Source: Strigops habroptila (taxonomy: Eukaryota > Chordata > Aves > Psittaciformes > Psittacidae). Taken from it: a stretch of 64,000 bases of DNA. Position numbers and translations under genes: made by a program. Shown one piece after another: positions 10,816 through 21,926 of the stretch (its first letter is position 1; each line of letters opens with the position of its first letter). The notes below the pieces were generated by a model. It was not told where the DNA came from, searched no databases, and worked only from the letters and a program-made list of their open reading frames with translations. The stretch is taken from contig NC_044301.2 of NCBI RefSeq assembly GCF_004027225.2, forward strand, positions 26,847,685-26,911,684. The letters run 5' to 3'.

Positions 10816-11099
10816 TTTTCCTTTTCTTTTCAGGCAGGCTCCAGAGTCTTCACCTGGAAAAGAAAAGAAAAGCAGGCTCGGTTCGTTCAAAAGAACCGGA
10901 AACAAATGGTTATTAGAAGGATGGAGTAATCCACCTGGTATTGATTTTATGTTCTTTTCCATGAGCATCTTTGGCTTTCCAAGCATATTTATTGAGAGGT
11001 TCAGTGAGCACGAGAGGAGCAGCTCCAATGGTTGGCATTTCTACCAATACAGGCTGTCCAGGAGAAAAAGCGAGTTCTCCGGGAGCACTTTGGGGTCAA

Positions 11100-11589
11100 A
11101 GTCGGGGGTTTAGGACAAAAGGCATTCAGTCAGGGACATCCATTTATTCCCCATCGATCATTGACTCGAGTAACTGCATCCCAAAGGCGTTTCACCCAAT
11201 GTGGCTTGTGAGGTTTCAGAAATCGTTTAATCTACTATCCCATTAGCTTGGGGATAATACGGGGTGTGGAATACCCACTTGATTCCCTCTCCCCTTGCCC
11301 ACTCCTGCACTTTGGCAGCGGTAAAATGGCTGCCATTGTCTGATTGAATAGAATCGGGTTTTGGGAGAGAACTAAACCAAGTTTTCAAGGCTCGCACAGT
11401 GTTTTCCCCAGTCGCTCATGGAAATGCTTCGGCTTGAACTAGGCCAGAAATCACTTCCACGCCTACTAATACATACTGTTTCCCTTCTGTTTTTCAGAAA
11501 GGCCCAATATAATCGATTTGCCAAGTTTCCCAAAGGGCCTTTTTATCTCTTAAATGAAGGGGGGATTCTTCCATGGGGTGTCGCTCCAG
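11100..11589 (-). pseudogene. pol: ERV-b integrase core, decayed
   Basis: Downstream of the main pol frame the minus strand still encodes integrase-core pieces. QIDYIGPF (first catalytic aspartate region) lies near 11505-11530, SIQSDNGSHFTAAK (second aspartate) near 11320-11350, and YYPQANGIVD followed at once by a stop near 11235. The catalytic glutamate expected there reads as aspartate, and stops break the frame. Integrase would insert viral DNA into the host chromosome; this copy is dead. Confidence 0.75.
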
Positions 11590-14040
11590 TCAAAGTCTGC
11601 ATTGTTCACAAGCTGAAATAGAGGTTTTACAAGATTCCCGAGTGACAGGCCAACATCTGGCATGTGCCTCTTTGTATAAATCATTAGACCCTGCGTGGCC
11701 ACACTTAACATGTAGCCATTCCAAGAGCTTGTCCCAATTTTCCCCTGTTTGATTTTCCTCCTGCAAAGGTGCAATTCTGGCCAGCTCATCCGCCCTATTA
11801 TTCCATTCACCTGCCAGATTACCACCTTCCTGGTGGGAGGGCACCCATGCTACTGCAAAATCCCCATGTTTGGCAATATCTAAGATTTCTTGCCACTTTT
11901 CCTTTTGCCACACTGGCACTCTGTTTACCTCCCAGTTGTTCTGTTCCCAAAAAGGGAGCCATTCTGTGCATCCTTTGAACACTGCAAATGAGTCAGTGTA
12001 AATGTACACTGGAGTCTTCGTTCCTTTCTCGCTATTAAACACACTCCATACTGCCACTAACTCTCCCACTTGAGCACTGCCCTCGCCTTTGGTAATGATT
12101 TCCCTCTTAGTATCTACATTGATAGCTACAGCTCGGAACTTCCATTGTTTGCCCACTCTCTTAGCAGAGGCATCTGTAAACCATACATTCTGCAACTCCT
12201 CAATAAAAAACGGTGCGATTTTAACCACAGAAGGAGGAGGGATATCCTTCTCCAGGAGGTTTGTTACTTCCTCTTGGATGTTTAAATGTTTAGGGGTATC
12301 TTCAGTGACTGTAAAACCACTACAATAATGTTCAATCTTAGCATGCCATTTTCTTACAGTATCTCTTTGGGCCACCCCATCAGGGGGAGGAGTTCCTGCT
12401 AACACAGGTTTAATTACCTTGAAGGGTCCCCTTAAAATTATAGGCTGTTGGCGTATGGTCTGCTCTGCTTCTCTGAGAGCCAAACTTACTACAAACAATC
12501 CTTTTTCCCAATTGGAATATCGCTTCTCAACATCCTTAAAGCTCCTAGAGTAAAATCCGATTGGGCGGGTAGGACCTTCTGGGCCCTTCTGCCAAAAATG
12601 AATTGACAATCCTGAGCGTGCAAACCCCCACTCAGTCTGGACAGGGTCGGTGGGGTGAATGGGACCCAAAGCCTGGTGGGTGTTTGCTTCAAACACCAGA
12701 AGCTGTAATGCTTCATTGTGGGCTGGAGTCCATTCCCAAGCTGCTCTTTTTCGCAGCAGGTCGTATAAAGGCCGTGCAATTGTTGGGATGTGTTTTCTCC
12801 AAAAGACCAATAATCCTAAGGCATGCTGCAGCTCCTTTTTATTTTCTGGAATTTTTACCTGATCTAGTGTTGAGAGGGTGTCTTGAGGAATACAGACTGA
12901 CCCTCCTTTCCACCATATCCCTAAAAATTTCACTTCTTTTGCAGCAGTTTGTATCTTTTCCTCTGGTATCTGGAGTCCCAGAGACTCTAAGTGCTGTATA
13001 ATCTTTCCCTGTGTCACCTGTACTGGAATAATTTGATCCCCTCCTATCAAAACATCATCTATATACTGATAAACTCTAACTCCCGGTTCCGGGAGAATTT
13101 GGGCTAATTCTTGTGCCAAAGCATGATGTGCTAAGGTGGGAGAATGTTTGTAACCCTGAGGGAGGCGAGTAAAGGTATACTGTTGTCCCTCCCATGTAAA
13201 AGCAAAATGATCACGGTCCTCTTCTTGCAAGGGAACCATGAAAAACATATCCTTCACATCAACTGTGGCCATCACCGGGTGAGCTTGTTCCTGAATGAGT
13301 GAGATTAACTCAGCTATGTTAGGCACTGCTGCTGTCAAGGGACTGGTGTTAGCATTAAGTCGACGATAATCTACGGTCAGTCTCCACTTCCCGTTTGGTT
13401 TATGCACTGGCCACACTGGGGAATTGTATGGGGAGTGGGTGAATGTTGAAATGCCTCGTCGTTTAAGATCCTCAATCACAGGAGCTATCCCTTCTCGGGC
13501 TCCTAATGGCAACGGATAGGGTTTCACATTAGTCATCTTGGAAGGGAGGAGGGCGGGTGCCACTTGCAATAGGCGTATTTTTGCCCAGGACATTTCAGCT
13601 AATTCTCTGATCTGAGGAATGCCAAAGGGCTGTGAGTTCCCCTGGGTATCGTACCACTGTCTGCCCTTCAATATGTCTATGCCCAAAAGATTTGTTGGGA
13701 AAGGACCTATTGCAACCTTGGTGCTAATTGGGTCTTCCTCCCCAGGCAACCATAATGTTACCAAGGCCATAGGTACCGACTGGGTTTTTCCCAAAGCGTT
13801 TAAGACAATTAGGTTTTTAGATGAAGTCAAAATTCCACATGGCTCCGCCTCACTCCGCATCATAGTGGTGATCTGTGCCCCCGTGTCAATTAAAAAGGTT
13901 ACTGGTTTTTTCCGTGGCCCTACAGCCACTGTAATCATTAAATCTCCTCTCAATGTGAGTCGTCTTATAAACATCCATCCTCCGTCCTCCCCCTCACCTT
14001 TGGGGGATGGAGGGTCTAGTTTCCCATCACCCTCCTTCAT
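11590..14040 (-). pseudogene. pol: ERV-b pro-pol (protease, RT, RNase H, IN N-term)
   Basis: An 816-codon open frame with protease active site IDTGAQITTM (residues 51-60), RT motifs FTHSPYNSPVWPVHKPNGKW and LTVDYRRLNA, LPQGYKHSP, and the intact YIDD box (326-329). RNase H carboxylates are present (VWFTDASAK, YTDSFAVFKG). The integrase zinc domain starts in WLHVKCGHAGSND and ends CEQC at the very C-terminus, where a stop cuts the protein. It overlaps gag by 14 bases. The gamma-like arrangement places protease at the head of pol. Only the integrase core is lost from this frame, so protease, RT and RNase H read uninterrupted. Confidence 0.88.
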
Positions 14041-15214
14041 CGAATTTCTCCCTGAGGCTTATTGATGGTGGGGTACTGGGGGTTGGCTCAATATTGACTT
14101 TTCTCTCTGGCCAGCTTTGTACAAGTTTCTCCAATTTCTGGGTCGGGAGTCCATCCGTTAGATCTCGGGGAACACCTCTCCGGAGCCCCAGTTGCCACCA
14201 TTCCTGTCGGCTTAGGAGCCTCTCTCTCCCAGGACCACTAAATCGAATCAATTTCGAATCCTGACCTCTCCTTACCAGCACTGACTGTCCCTCAGCTTTT
14301 CCTGCAGCTCGTACGGCTCTGGTTTCAGGTCTCTGCCAGGATCCACCAACGGGACCATATTTTCTCCCAAAGTTAATTAGCTCTTGGGCAACTTCCCCCC
14401 ATGTAATTCTGCCTGCTACAGGGGCATTTTCTATCTTCCCCTGTAGCTGGATCCCGATAGGTTTTAAAGAATCAGGAAGTCCTCGAATTAGAGGAGTCAT
14501 CCATTCTGGGTCCACAGGTATCAGCATTGGGGAGACCTGATCAACGTCGAGCTTTCTATCATACATCATCTGCAAGCAAGCTGCCTTTTGTATACTTTCC
14601 ACCAGCTGATCCACCGTACCTGTTATAGCTAGGGGGTCTCCCCTTTCCAAGGGGTTCAGTCCTCCGGCCCAATATGCTGCCCTCTGCGTCAATGACCATG
14701 GGGCCTGATTATTGCTGGTAGTTAAAAACACACCTGGACCGCAGTATCCTTCTGCTTCCTTCTCTGACAACAAAATTTCATCTCCTCCTGACAAGGACAC
14801 TTTCCAAACATATTCCGTTTCTGATTCCCTTGGAGTCCTTGAAAAATCCTTCCTTAATTTTGCTAACTCAGTCACTGTAAACGGAGTCTCTTTAGTAACA
14901 ATTTGGGGACGATTGTTGCTGTCTGACTCGTACAAATACTCAGTCTTGACTAGGGGATACATGTGAGGAGGGTTTTCTACTGCCTCTTTTGCTCTCTGTA
15001 AATCCCCCTGGGGATATATTTGCCTAATTCCTCTCTCTTTTAACTTCGACTCCACCTCCCCAAATGAGTCAGTCTCTTTCCACAATTCTTCTCTTAAGGT
15101 TTCTTTTAGTAAAGTATTCTGATTTCTTTCCTCCTCTAACAATGGTTTGGTCTCTTCTAATTGCTCTCGCAGCGTTTTGACTACCACTTTCAGGGAGTCT
15201 ACCACAGCATCATC
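14027..15214 (-). pseudogene. gag: ERV-b gag, 3' part
   Basis: About 390 codons from the ERV-c insertion point to the gag stop. The start of the open frame (MVDSLKVV at 15205) is not a true start: the gene continues across ERV-c at 21636. It begins with a coiled coil (LREQLEETKPLLEEERNQNT), followed by capsid-like sequence with FTVTELAKLRKDFSR, PWSLTQRAAYWAGGLNP and an ESIQKAACLQMMYDRK stretch. No CCHC knuckle is present near the C-terminus, although basic and arginine-rich patches are. Apart from the ERV-c insertion the frame is open. Confidence 0.8.
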
Positions 15215-15541
15215 TGTTGCTGCGTTGCTTCAGCCAAGACTTGCAGAACTAAGCCAACCCCTGGCTTAGAGCTATAAGATCACAGACACCAATATGGAGG
15301 ATGACCAAATAGCGTTTTATTAAACAACAGCAGGTGCTTTATACCTTTCGGCCACACGGAAGTACCTGTTCTGACCCAATCAGAAGGGCAGGTTAACAAA
15401 TTTTACCTTTTATGGTATTGTCCAGCCTAGCCCCACAATTCCCCTCTCCATGCTATGGGGCTTGTGAGAGTACCTAGGGGGGGGGCTCTCTCTTTCCGTA
15501 CATCGCGATATCTTCCGGCCGCCATACCTTAACTACCTACA
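15215..15541 (-). repeat. ERV-c 3' LTR
   Basis: A 327-bp LTR with TG...CA ends. Minus-strand TATA box ggtataaagcacc near 15336 and poly(A) signal AATAAA near 15320. It is immediately followed (15542-15556) by a purine-rich tract on the element strand (gggaggggggata), the plus-strand primer. Confidence 0.95.
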
Positions 15542-15556
15542 TATCCCCCCTCCCTA

Positions 15557-15845
15557 TGCACCAATAAGGTGATTAAGATAAAACAATCCTAAAAATACGT
15601 GTCATAAAACTTGTGTGCAAACCTAGCAAACGTGTGCTGTTTCTACATTATTTCTTATAAAAATTCTAAAAATATACATTATAAGTTAGATAGAAAATAT
15701 AAGGCACACCAAACAGGATAACTGGAGAACAACTGAGAGTAGTGGTGTATAACTAGGGATAGCTAAAGGGAGTTTTAAACGAAAACAGTCTTAGAGCAAT
15801 CGCTAAAATGCCATTAATCTAATGCTAACACTCTCTAATTGACTC
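15557..15845. other. ERV-c untranslated 3' region
   Basis: AT-rich DNA between the polypurine tract and the TM remnant. No open frame or motif is recognised. Confidence 0.5.
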
Positions 15846-16118
15846 TTAACAAATGAAACGAGCTTGACAGGGTCCCAAAATCACTGCTATTACAATCATT
15901 GTGATTGGTCCCATTAGGTAGATATCAGGGTGGTCAGCCATGGTGAATGGTTGAACCATGACGTAAACCAACTTTGCTGTGCCTCTCGTTCCCTCCTTCG
16001 TTTTTTCCAGACCTTTCTGCAATTTGGTTATAGTGTCTTTTACTATTCTGGTGTGGTCTGCATATACACAACACTCTTCCTCTAGTGCAGCGCACACTCC
16101 CCCTTGCTGTAGAAGCAT
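15846..16118 (-). pseudogene. env: ERV-c env TM remnant
   Basis: A 90-codon frame with [18 protein letters not shown], a gamma-type CX6CC motif, then a heptad-like helix and a membrane anchor ([17 protein letters not shown]). The whole surface subunit and the N-terminal half of TM are missing. The remnant begins within the pol C-terminal overlap, so the deletion removed nearly all of env. The element could not make an envelope. Confidence 0.82.
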
Positions 16119-16145
16119 CAGGTCTGATCCTCTTCCTTGTCATCT

Positions 16146-18790
16146 TCATTCGTCACTGAGATGTACCGGTTGCGAGGGCGTCCGACAATCCAGTCCTGCG
16201 GACAAGAACTCACAATTTTCATTAGTTTTATTCTGATCCTCCTTTAATTCCGCCTTAATACATCTGCTAGGTACCCATCTCAGCAATCCCTCCTTTTCTA
16301 CTGCTGCATACCCTCTTCCAATTGTACGCAGCCTCCACCCGGGTTCCCACTGTAGTTCCCCTGGAAATTTAACTCGCACCTGGGGAAAGGTAGCTACTTG
16401 TTGTTTTAAATACTGTTTTTCTATTGGCGAATACTGTTCATGTCCTCTAATATAGTGATTTAAAGCTAACAGGGCTCGATTTAAGATATTATTTTGTTGA
16501 TCTGTCGGTATTTTTCCCGAATACCCTTCTTCTTCTCCAAGGATCTTAATTTTTTCCTTGAGCGCACGATGACCGCGCTCCACAATCCCCTGGCCCTGAC
16601 AGTTGTATGGGATCCCGTGTTTTAATTCAATGTCCCACTTCTTGCACCAATCTTCAACTAATGTGCTTCTAAAACAAGGCCCATTATCTGTTTTAATCGT
16701 TTTTGGGGTTCCCAGCCAGGCCATGACGGTGACCCAGTGTTGTATGACTGTCTTTCCCGTCTGCTTGATGTGTGGTGTGGCCATTATTGCACCGCTATAA
16801 GTATCAACTGTAACCGCAAGGTGTTTCCTAGGGGCCATGAGTGAACATCCCGTAAAGTCTGTCTGCCATAACTCTCGTGCTTGCAGCCCTCTAGGATTCA
16901 CTCCAGCCTCCCATAATGGGGAATGCTGGCAATAGGGACAAGTAGCGACAACTTCCCGAGCTTCTCTAATAGGAATATTACATTCTTTTGCCAATGCTTT
17001 TGCACCAATATGTAGCTTCCGGTGCAGTTCACTAGCCTGTTGTAATGTCCACAACCCTTTTGCAGCAGAATCTGCCTTTGTATTACTTTCCACCAGTGGA
17101 CCAGGGCAATTTTGGTGGCTATTGATGTGAATCACTGTGACTGTACCAGTTCGCTTTCCTAATGCTTCTTGTAATGCATTTGAAATGTCCCCGTTAGCGT
17201 ATCCTCCTCTCTTCATTGATTGAACCAATTTGTACACGTACATAGAGTCTGTACAGACATTAATATGTTTTTCAGGAGTTTGTTCAAGCGCTAGACACAT
17301 AGCTTTTGCCTCTAGCCATTGAACACTCTTCCCTGCTTCTACCCAGATTAGTTTTTCCCATTTATTGGCTTCCTTCCAGACCACCACTGCTGTGTCTGTG
17401 ACAGAGGATGCATCGGTAAAATATGTCAGCCCAGGCTGGGGATTATCAAGCACTCTCAACTGCAGTGAGGGCTGTAATGCATCCATGTATCTTTTCCAGA
17501 GCTCTACCTTTCCTGTCTCAACCTTCCCATGGTATGTACTTAGAGATAATTGCAGCTCTACTTCGTTCTCCATCAGTTCTGTCACCTGTTTTTTAGTCCA
17601 GGGCAGCCAGATGACATCTGGTTCCTTGCCAAATGTTTTTCTGCTTGATTTTCTTAAAGATTCCATTACCAAAACTGCAACCTTGCTCCACCTCACAAAG
17701 CTGTCATTTCCCTTTGAAGAGTATGCCCACAACAGGGGACACAATTCCTTCTTTCTGTCTTGTCCTAGCATTCCAAAACAGCCTCCTTTGGTAAAGGCCC
17801 AGGCTAAAATGATGTCCTTGCCTGGTTGTATGCGAATAAGGGCAAATTTCTCTGTTCTGCGTTGGATTTCTACCAACGCCTTTCGCGCCTCCTCTGTAAG
17901 AGTGCGTGGTTCCCAAATTTGATTACCCTTTAGCAGGTCATAAAAAGGTTCCATTAGGTCATTGGGGATCGGAACAAAAGTTCTCAACCATTGAATGGCC
18001 CCCACTAGCTTTTGAACATCGTTAAGTGTCTTAATTTCTGGATTTATTTGGATAGGTTGGGCAGTGACCTGCTCTCCCCTAATTTCTGTTCCCAAGTATT
18101 TGAGTGTACTACCCTTTTGAATCTTCTCCTCTGCTATGTTTAACCCGAATTGCTGTAAATTGGTCTGCACCTGTTGGAACAAGGAATCCAGGACGGCTCT
18201 GTCCTCTGCAGCCATCAGGATATCATCCATGTAATGCAAAACCTTTGTTGAACTCCACTTTTCCCTGATACCCTCCAGCGCCTTAGCCACGTAACGCTGG
18301 CACATTGTGGGTGAGTTTTTCATACCTTGTGGCAGGACTGTCCATTGCCAGCGTGTTGCTGGCTCCTCCAAATTGATTGCAGGTAGGGTAAAGGCAAACC
18401 TTTTCCGGTCTTCCAGGGCAAGAGGGATGCTGAAAAAACAATCTCGAATATCAATTATTATGATATACCAATCCTGTGGGATAGCAGAAACAAGCGGCAG
18501 ACCAGTTTGCAAAGGTCCCATCGCTTCCATCTGTGCATTCACAGCTCTCAGGTCATGGAGTAATCTCCATTTGTTTTTGTTTTTCTTTCGAATTACGAAT
18601 ATCGGGGTGTTCCATGGACTAGTAGAAGGCTCAAGATGACCACTTTGAGCTTCTACCTTCACAATTTCCTTGGCTGCTTGTAATTTTTCTTGAGTGAGGG
18701 GCCACTGTTCCACCCAAACCGGATCATTCGTCAGCCAAGTAATTCTATCTTGTTGTGGGTCAGGTTGAGCAGTGGCCCCCCCTAAAAATC
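16146..18790 (-). CDS. pol: ERV-c pol (RT, RNase H, integrase), open
   Basis: An uninterrupted frame; the part from the first ATG (18713) is 855 codons, and the frame stays open to about 18785. RT shows LEPSTSPWNTPIFVIRKK, the first aspartate in IIIDIRDCFF (about 88) and YMDD (161-164). RNase H shows YFTDASS, LEAKAMCLAL and VCTDSMYVYK. Integrase has the zinc motif HRKLHIGAKALAKE...CPYC, a DDE core (QTDFTGC, IKTDNGPCF, GIVERGHRALKEK) and a basic C-terminal domain (PGWRLRTIGRGYAAV). Expression would need a -1 shift from protease: a T-rich attttta followed by a G run sits at the protease stop near 18783. All catalytic residues I can check are present. Confidence 0.9.
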
Positions 18791-19140
18791 CTTCATAGTA
18801 ATTCCCATTTGACGGAGTGCATCTCGGCCTAACAGGGCTTGTTCTATCCTAGCAATAACAGGAGTCACTGTGGCAACCGTTTTCCCTGCTCTTCATCATC
18901 TATTATAAACATCATTGGCTGCGAGCTTACAAGAATGTTAGTATCCCCTCCCACCCCGGTGACGTGACCCCCCGGTTGGCTTGGCCACGAGGTCGGCCAA
19001 ATCCTCCAGGAGATTACGGTGACGTCTGCTCCGGTGTCCATGAGCATTGAAATCAATAACCTACTCGGGTATCCTCCTCTCACTGGAGTTACTTCTACGG
19101 GGACGACAGGGCGCCTGTCCATGTCTAAGACCAGGGCCAC
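18783..19140 (-). pseudogene. pro: ERV-c protease frame
   Basis: Retropepsin with active site MDTGADVTVIS and a glycine-rich flap region (GVGGDTNILVSSQP), overlapping the end of gag in another frame, as in betaretroviruses, where protease is made by -1 frameshifting. A one-base frame break near 18885 diverts the reading to a stop at 18865. The remaining C-terminal sequence (ALLGRDALRQMGITMKDF) is still recognisable in the neighbouring frame to about 18783. That single break is the main visible lesion between gag and pol. Confidence 0.85.
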
Positions 19141-21251
19141 GTTGGGGTCTCGTCCTGGGAACTGGTTTGAGCGAGTATCTTTGACTGGGGAGGCAGATGG
19201 CCAGTAGTTTGGGGGCCCAAACCCCCGTACTTTGGGCCCCCACTTTGGTTTCCCGACTGTGGCTTACGACATTGCCTGGCTATATGGCCTTGTTTACCAC
19301 AATTCCAGCAAGGTCCTTGAGGTTTATCACTGCCTTTCTTGCAGGTAGCCTTAACGTGCCCACGTTGTCCGCACTTATGACAGATTACATCACCACCTGC
19401 TCCTACTGCTGCTAACACTGCCTGCACGACCTGCCCAGTGTTGCTTTCGGCTGTCACCACTTTTCTTATGACTTCTGTAAGGGATGCCCTTTCTGGCAAT
19501 GTGTTCACTATTTCTTTTACTTGGGGATTAGATTGTTGTCGAATGCAATCTAATAAAACAGGTCCTTTAGCTGCTTCTGGCAGACCTGATACTTCAATGG
19601 CAGCCTGCAGCCTGCCACAGAAGTCCATAAAAGGCTCGTTGATTTTTTGCTTTATTGTTGTCCAAGGCTCAACCGACTTCCCAAATTTTAAAATGGCACG
19701 ATACGCCTGCCTAGAGGCATCAGTGGATGCCTGAAGCTCCCGGCCTCTGAGTCCTGCTGCCTGTTGCGCTGCAGTTACCATTTCCCCTCTCCCAGCTAAT
19801 CTATCAAAAGTGGACTGTCGGAGGGGATGTGTAGGATCTGCCGCTGCAGCTTGTATACGGCCTTGCAGTTCGAGATACCATGCTTCCTTCCAGAGAAGGA
19901 ATAGCGGGCCAGTTAGCACCGCTCTTGCCAGCTGCCTAGCGTCGGCAGGGGTTAATGGCTGGACGTGGGCGGAGTCGAGCAGCATAGCTGTGGTTTCGCT
20001 CGACAGACCTTCCTCCTTTACTGCTTTATGGAGGGCCTGAACCAACTTAGTGTCTAAAGGCGTCCACATAGCTCCCCCTTGTGGCCCAACCTGAACAGGG
20101 AACGCCTGTGGAGGTGCGGCCGCAGGTACGGCTTCTAGGGTTACGCCACTTAGCACACAGTCTTTCGCAATCAAGTTCCAATTTGGCTGCGCCACAGGGG
20201 GCGGGGCTTTACCCAGCCGGTGCAAGGCGCGTTTTTGTCTCAGTGTCTCTGCCTTCAGCGCATCTACCGCTTTACTAAGATCCCCCATAACCTGCTGTGG
20301 TGTTTCAAGCTTCTCTTCCTCGACACTCGAGCCCTGAGGGGGTCCAGCGCCACTCGCCGTAGCCTCCTCATTTTCTGACTCAGAATCAGAACGCAATTCA
20401 CATCCACCTCCCCGCCATTCCCGCCATGCTGTTTGTTCCTTCGGGGTACTGCGTTCCTTCTTCTGTGCCCCAAAGGACCCTGCGTCACCGCCACCCACAC
20501 GTTTCAATCCCAGGTCTAATAATTCCTCGTCGTCTAGATGCCTCAGTATCATGCCTGGGAGCGCATCTAGGGGGTCCACATTCTGATTTTTTGATTCACC
20601 CGGCCCAGACTCGCCGCCCCTGATTGCAGCGTCCCCTTTAAGACATTGCTTGTTAGGAAGGGCTGCAGACTTGCTGCCCTTGACTGCAGCATCCCCCTTA
20701 AGACATTCCTCGTTATAATGAGCTACAGTATCTTTTAACTCCCCCCACGGATATGCCGGTGGTGCGGGGGGCTCCTTTCGCGCAGCCCCTCCTTGCACAC
20801 CGGTTGCAGAGGGCTCCTCTTCAGACTCAGTAACAAGAAATGCCTGCGGCTCAGGCAGCTGCTCTATAGATTTATCCTCCACCTCGTCCTCCCCACCATC
20901 ACCAGGCTCGCCAGTCTGCACTGCCGCTGTTGTAGTGGGAGGTGCAGTTTCAAGCGCAGCTCCCCGTAAGTATAACTGCGCCGTCCCCCACGCCTCCCGA
21001 TCTTGCCGAGCCCATTGCAATAAGGCCAATAACTTTCCCAGAGTGATGAGAAGATCTGGCTTTCCCGCCAGTGCCTGCTCAATCAGTGTCTGTTTAAGTT
21101 GTGGCCAATTTTTGGAATTAAATATCTGAGCAGGGTGACCAAGCACCCCACTGTGAATCAAAGATTCCAGGCACGCCTTAATGCTGCCAGATTTGATACA
21201 AATCTTGAAATCCTTTGCCAACGTTTTCAGTACCTTAACCGTCACATCCAT
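19125..21251 (-). CDS. gag: ERV-c gag polyprotein, open
   Basis: A 708-codon open frame starting 33 bases inside the primer site. The matrix-like N-terminus (1-100) has no glycine after the start, so N-myristoylation is unlikely. It contains a PPAY late-domain motif (164-167) in a proline-rich linker, a duplicated CLKGDAA motif region, an acidic stretch and a heptad-rich segment. Capsid spans roughly 350-610. Two CCHC zinc knuckles follow (CHKCGQRGHVKATC and CWNCGKQGHIARQC, about 626-661). This layout (matrix, long middle region, capsid, two knuckles) is betaretrovirus-like. It would assemble particles, and no stop or frameshift is visible. Confidence 0.9.
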   Translation of the reverse strand: MDVTVKVLKTLAKDFKICIKSGSIKACLESLIHSGVLGHPAQIFNSKNWPQLKQTLIEQALAGKPDLLITLGKLLALLQWARQDREAWGTAQLYLRGAALETAPPTTTAAVQTGEPGDGGEDEVEDKSIEQLPEPQAFLVTESEEEPSATGVQGGAARKEPPAPPAYPWGELKDTVAHYNEECLKGDAAVKGSKSAALPNKQCLKGDAAIRGGESGPGESKNQNVDPLDALPGMILRHLDDEELLDLGLKRVGGGDAGSFGAQKKERSTPKEQTAWREWRGGGCELRSDSESENEEATASGAGPPQGSSVEEEKLETPQQVMGDLSKAVDALKAETLRQKRALHRLGKAPPPVAQPNWNLIAKDCVLSGVTLEAVPAAAPPQAFPVQVGPQGGAMWTPLDTKLVQALHKAVKEEGLSSETTAMLLDSAHVQPLTPADARQLARAVLTGPLFLLWKEAWYLELQGRIQAAAADPTHPLRQSTFDRLAGRGEMVTAAQQAAGLRGRELQASTDASRQAYRAILKFGKSVEPWTTIKQKINEPFMDFCGRLQAAIEVSGLPEAAKGPVLLDCIRQQSNPQVKEIVNTLPERASLTEVIRKVVTAESNTGQVVQAVLAAVGAGGDVICHKCGQRGHVKATCKKGSDKPQGPCWNCGKQGHIARQCRKPQSGNQSGGPKYGGLGPQTTGHLPPQSKILAQTSSQDETPTWPWS

Positions 21252-21283
21252 GCTCGCGAGCTACACCTCTGCCCTCCGAACGA

Positions 21284-21301
21284 ATCACGTCGGGGTCACC
21301 A
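21284..21301 (-). promoter_or_regulatory. ERV-c primer binding site (tRNA-Trp)
   Basis: The + strand reads atcacgtcggggtcacca, the 3' end of tRNA-Trp, so the element strand carries TGGTGACCCCGACGTGAT. This primer is also used by avian leukosis-type viruses. It lies two bases from the LTR. Confidence 0.93.
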
Positions 21302-21303
21302 CT

Positions 21304-21629
21304 TGTTGCTGCGTTGCTTCAGCCAAGACTTGCAGAACTAAGCCAACCCCTGGCTTAGAGCTAGAAGATCACAGACACCAATATGGAGGATGACCAAATA
21401 GCGTTTTATTAAACAACAGCAGGTGCTTTATACCTTTCGGCCACACAGAAGTACCTGTTCTGACCCAATCAGAAGGGCAGGTTAACAAATTTTACCTTTT
21501 ATGGTATTGTCCAGCCTAGCCCCACAATTCCCCTCTCCATGCTATGGGGCTTGTGAGAGTACCTAGGGGGGGGCTCTCTCTTTCCGTACATCGCGATATC
21601 TTCCGGCCGCCATACCTTAACTACCTACA
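21304..21629 (-). repeat. ERV-c 5' LTR
   Basis: A 326-bp LTR with TG...CA ends, almost identical to 15215-15541. It would promote leftward transcription of ERV-c. The target duplication atcatc follows at 21630. Confidence 0.95.
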
Positions 21630-21635
21630 ATCATC

Positions 21636-21926
21636 TTGACACAGTCTTTGCCTCCTATCTTCCATGGCTGCTGACAAACTTGCTCCCAAAACTGCACAAA
21701 TTATAGATTTTCCCTTTCTGGGCTTAACTTTAGCCTCCTTTTGCAATATCATTATCCTATCTACTGTACTCTGCAGTTGGAACCAATGATTTTTTGCCCA
21801 TTCTTGCCCTTGGGGAGACGGGCGAGCATGATAAATTTCCAAAAAGTCATCCAGTTTATACAAATCTCCACCCCATAGGTCAGTGGGGACAACATCACGA
21901 ACATCTGTAGATGAAGGGGTACTCAT
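21636..21926 (-). pseudogene. gag: ERV-b gag, 5' part
   Basis: The first 97 codons of ERV-b gag, starting MSTPSSTDVRD at 21926. It is rich in aromatic and charged residues (DLWGGDLYKLDDFLEIYHARP). It is cut off by the ERV-c LTR and continues at 15214. No glycine follows the methionine. The frame runs to the insertion point without a stop, so gag was still open when ERV-c landed. Confidence 0.78.

Larger units (their letters stand above)
15215..21629 (-). mobile_element. ERV-c: young provirus nested in ERV-b gag
   Basis: A complete-ended 6.4-kb provirus on the minus strand. LTRs 15215-15541 and 21304-21629 start TG and end CA and differ by two substitutions and one base in a G run. The target duplication atcatc is exact (15209-15214 and 21630-21635) and splits the ERV-b gag. 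The internal order is tryptophan-tRNA primer site, gag, protease, pol, an env TM remnant, then a polypurine tract. Gag and pol are open; protease has one frame break; the env surface subunit is absent. Gag with two zinc knuckles and a separate protease frame is betaretrovirus-like, while the TM motif is gamma-like. Confidence 0.96.
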
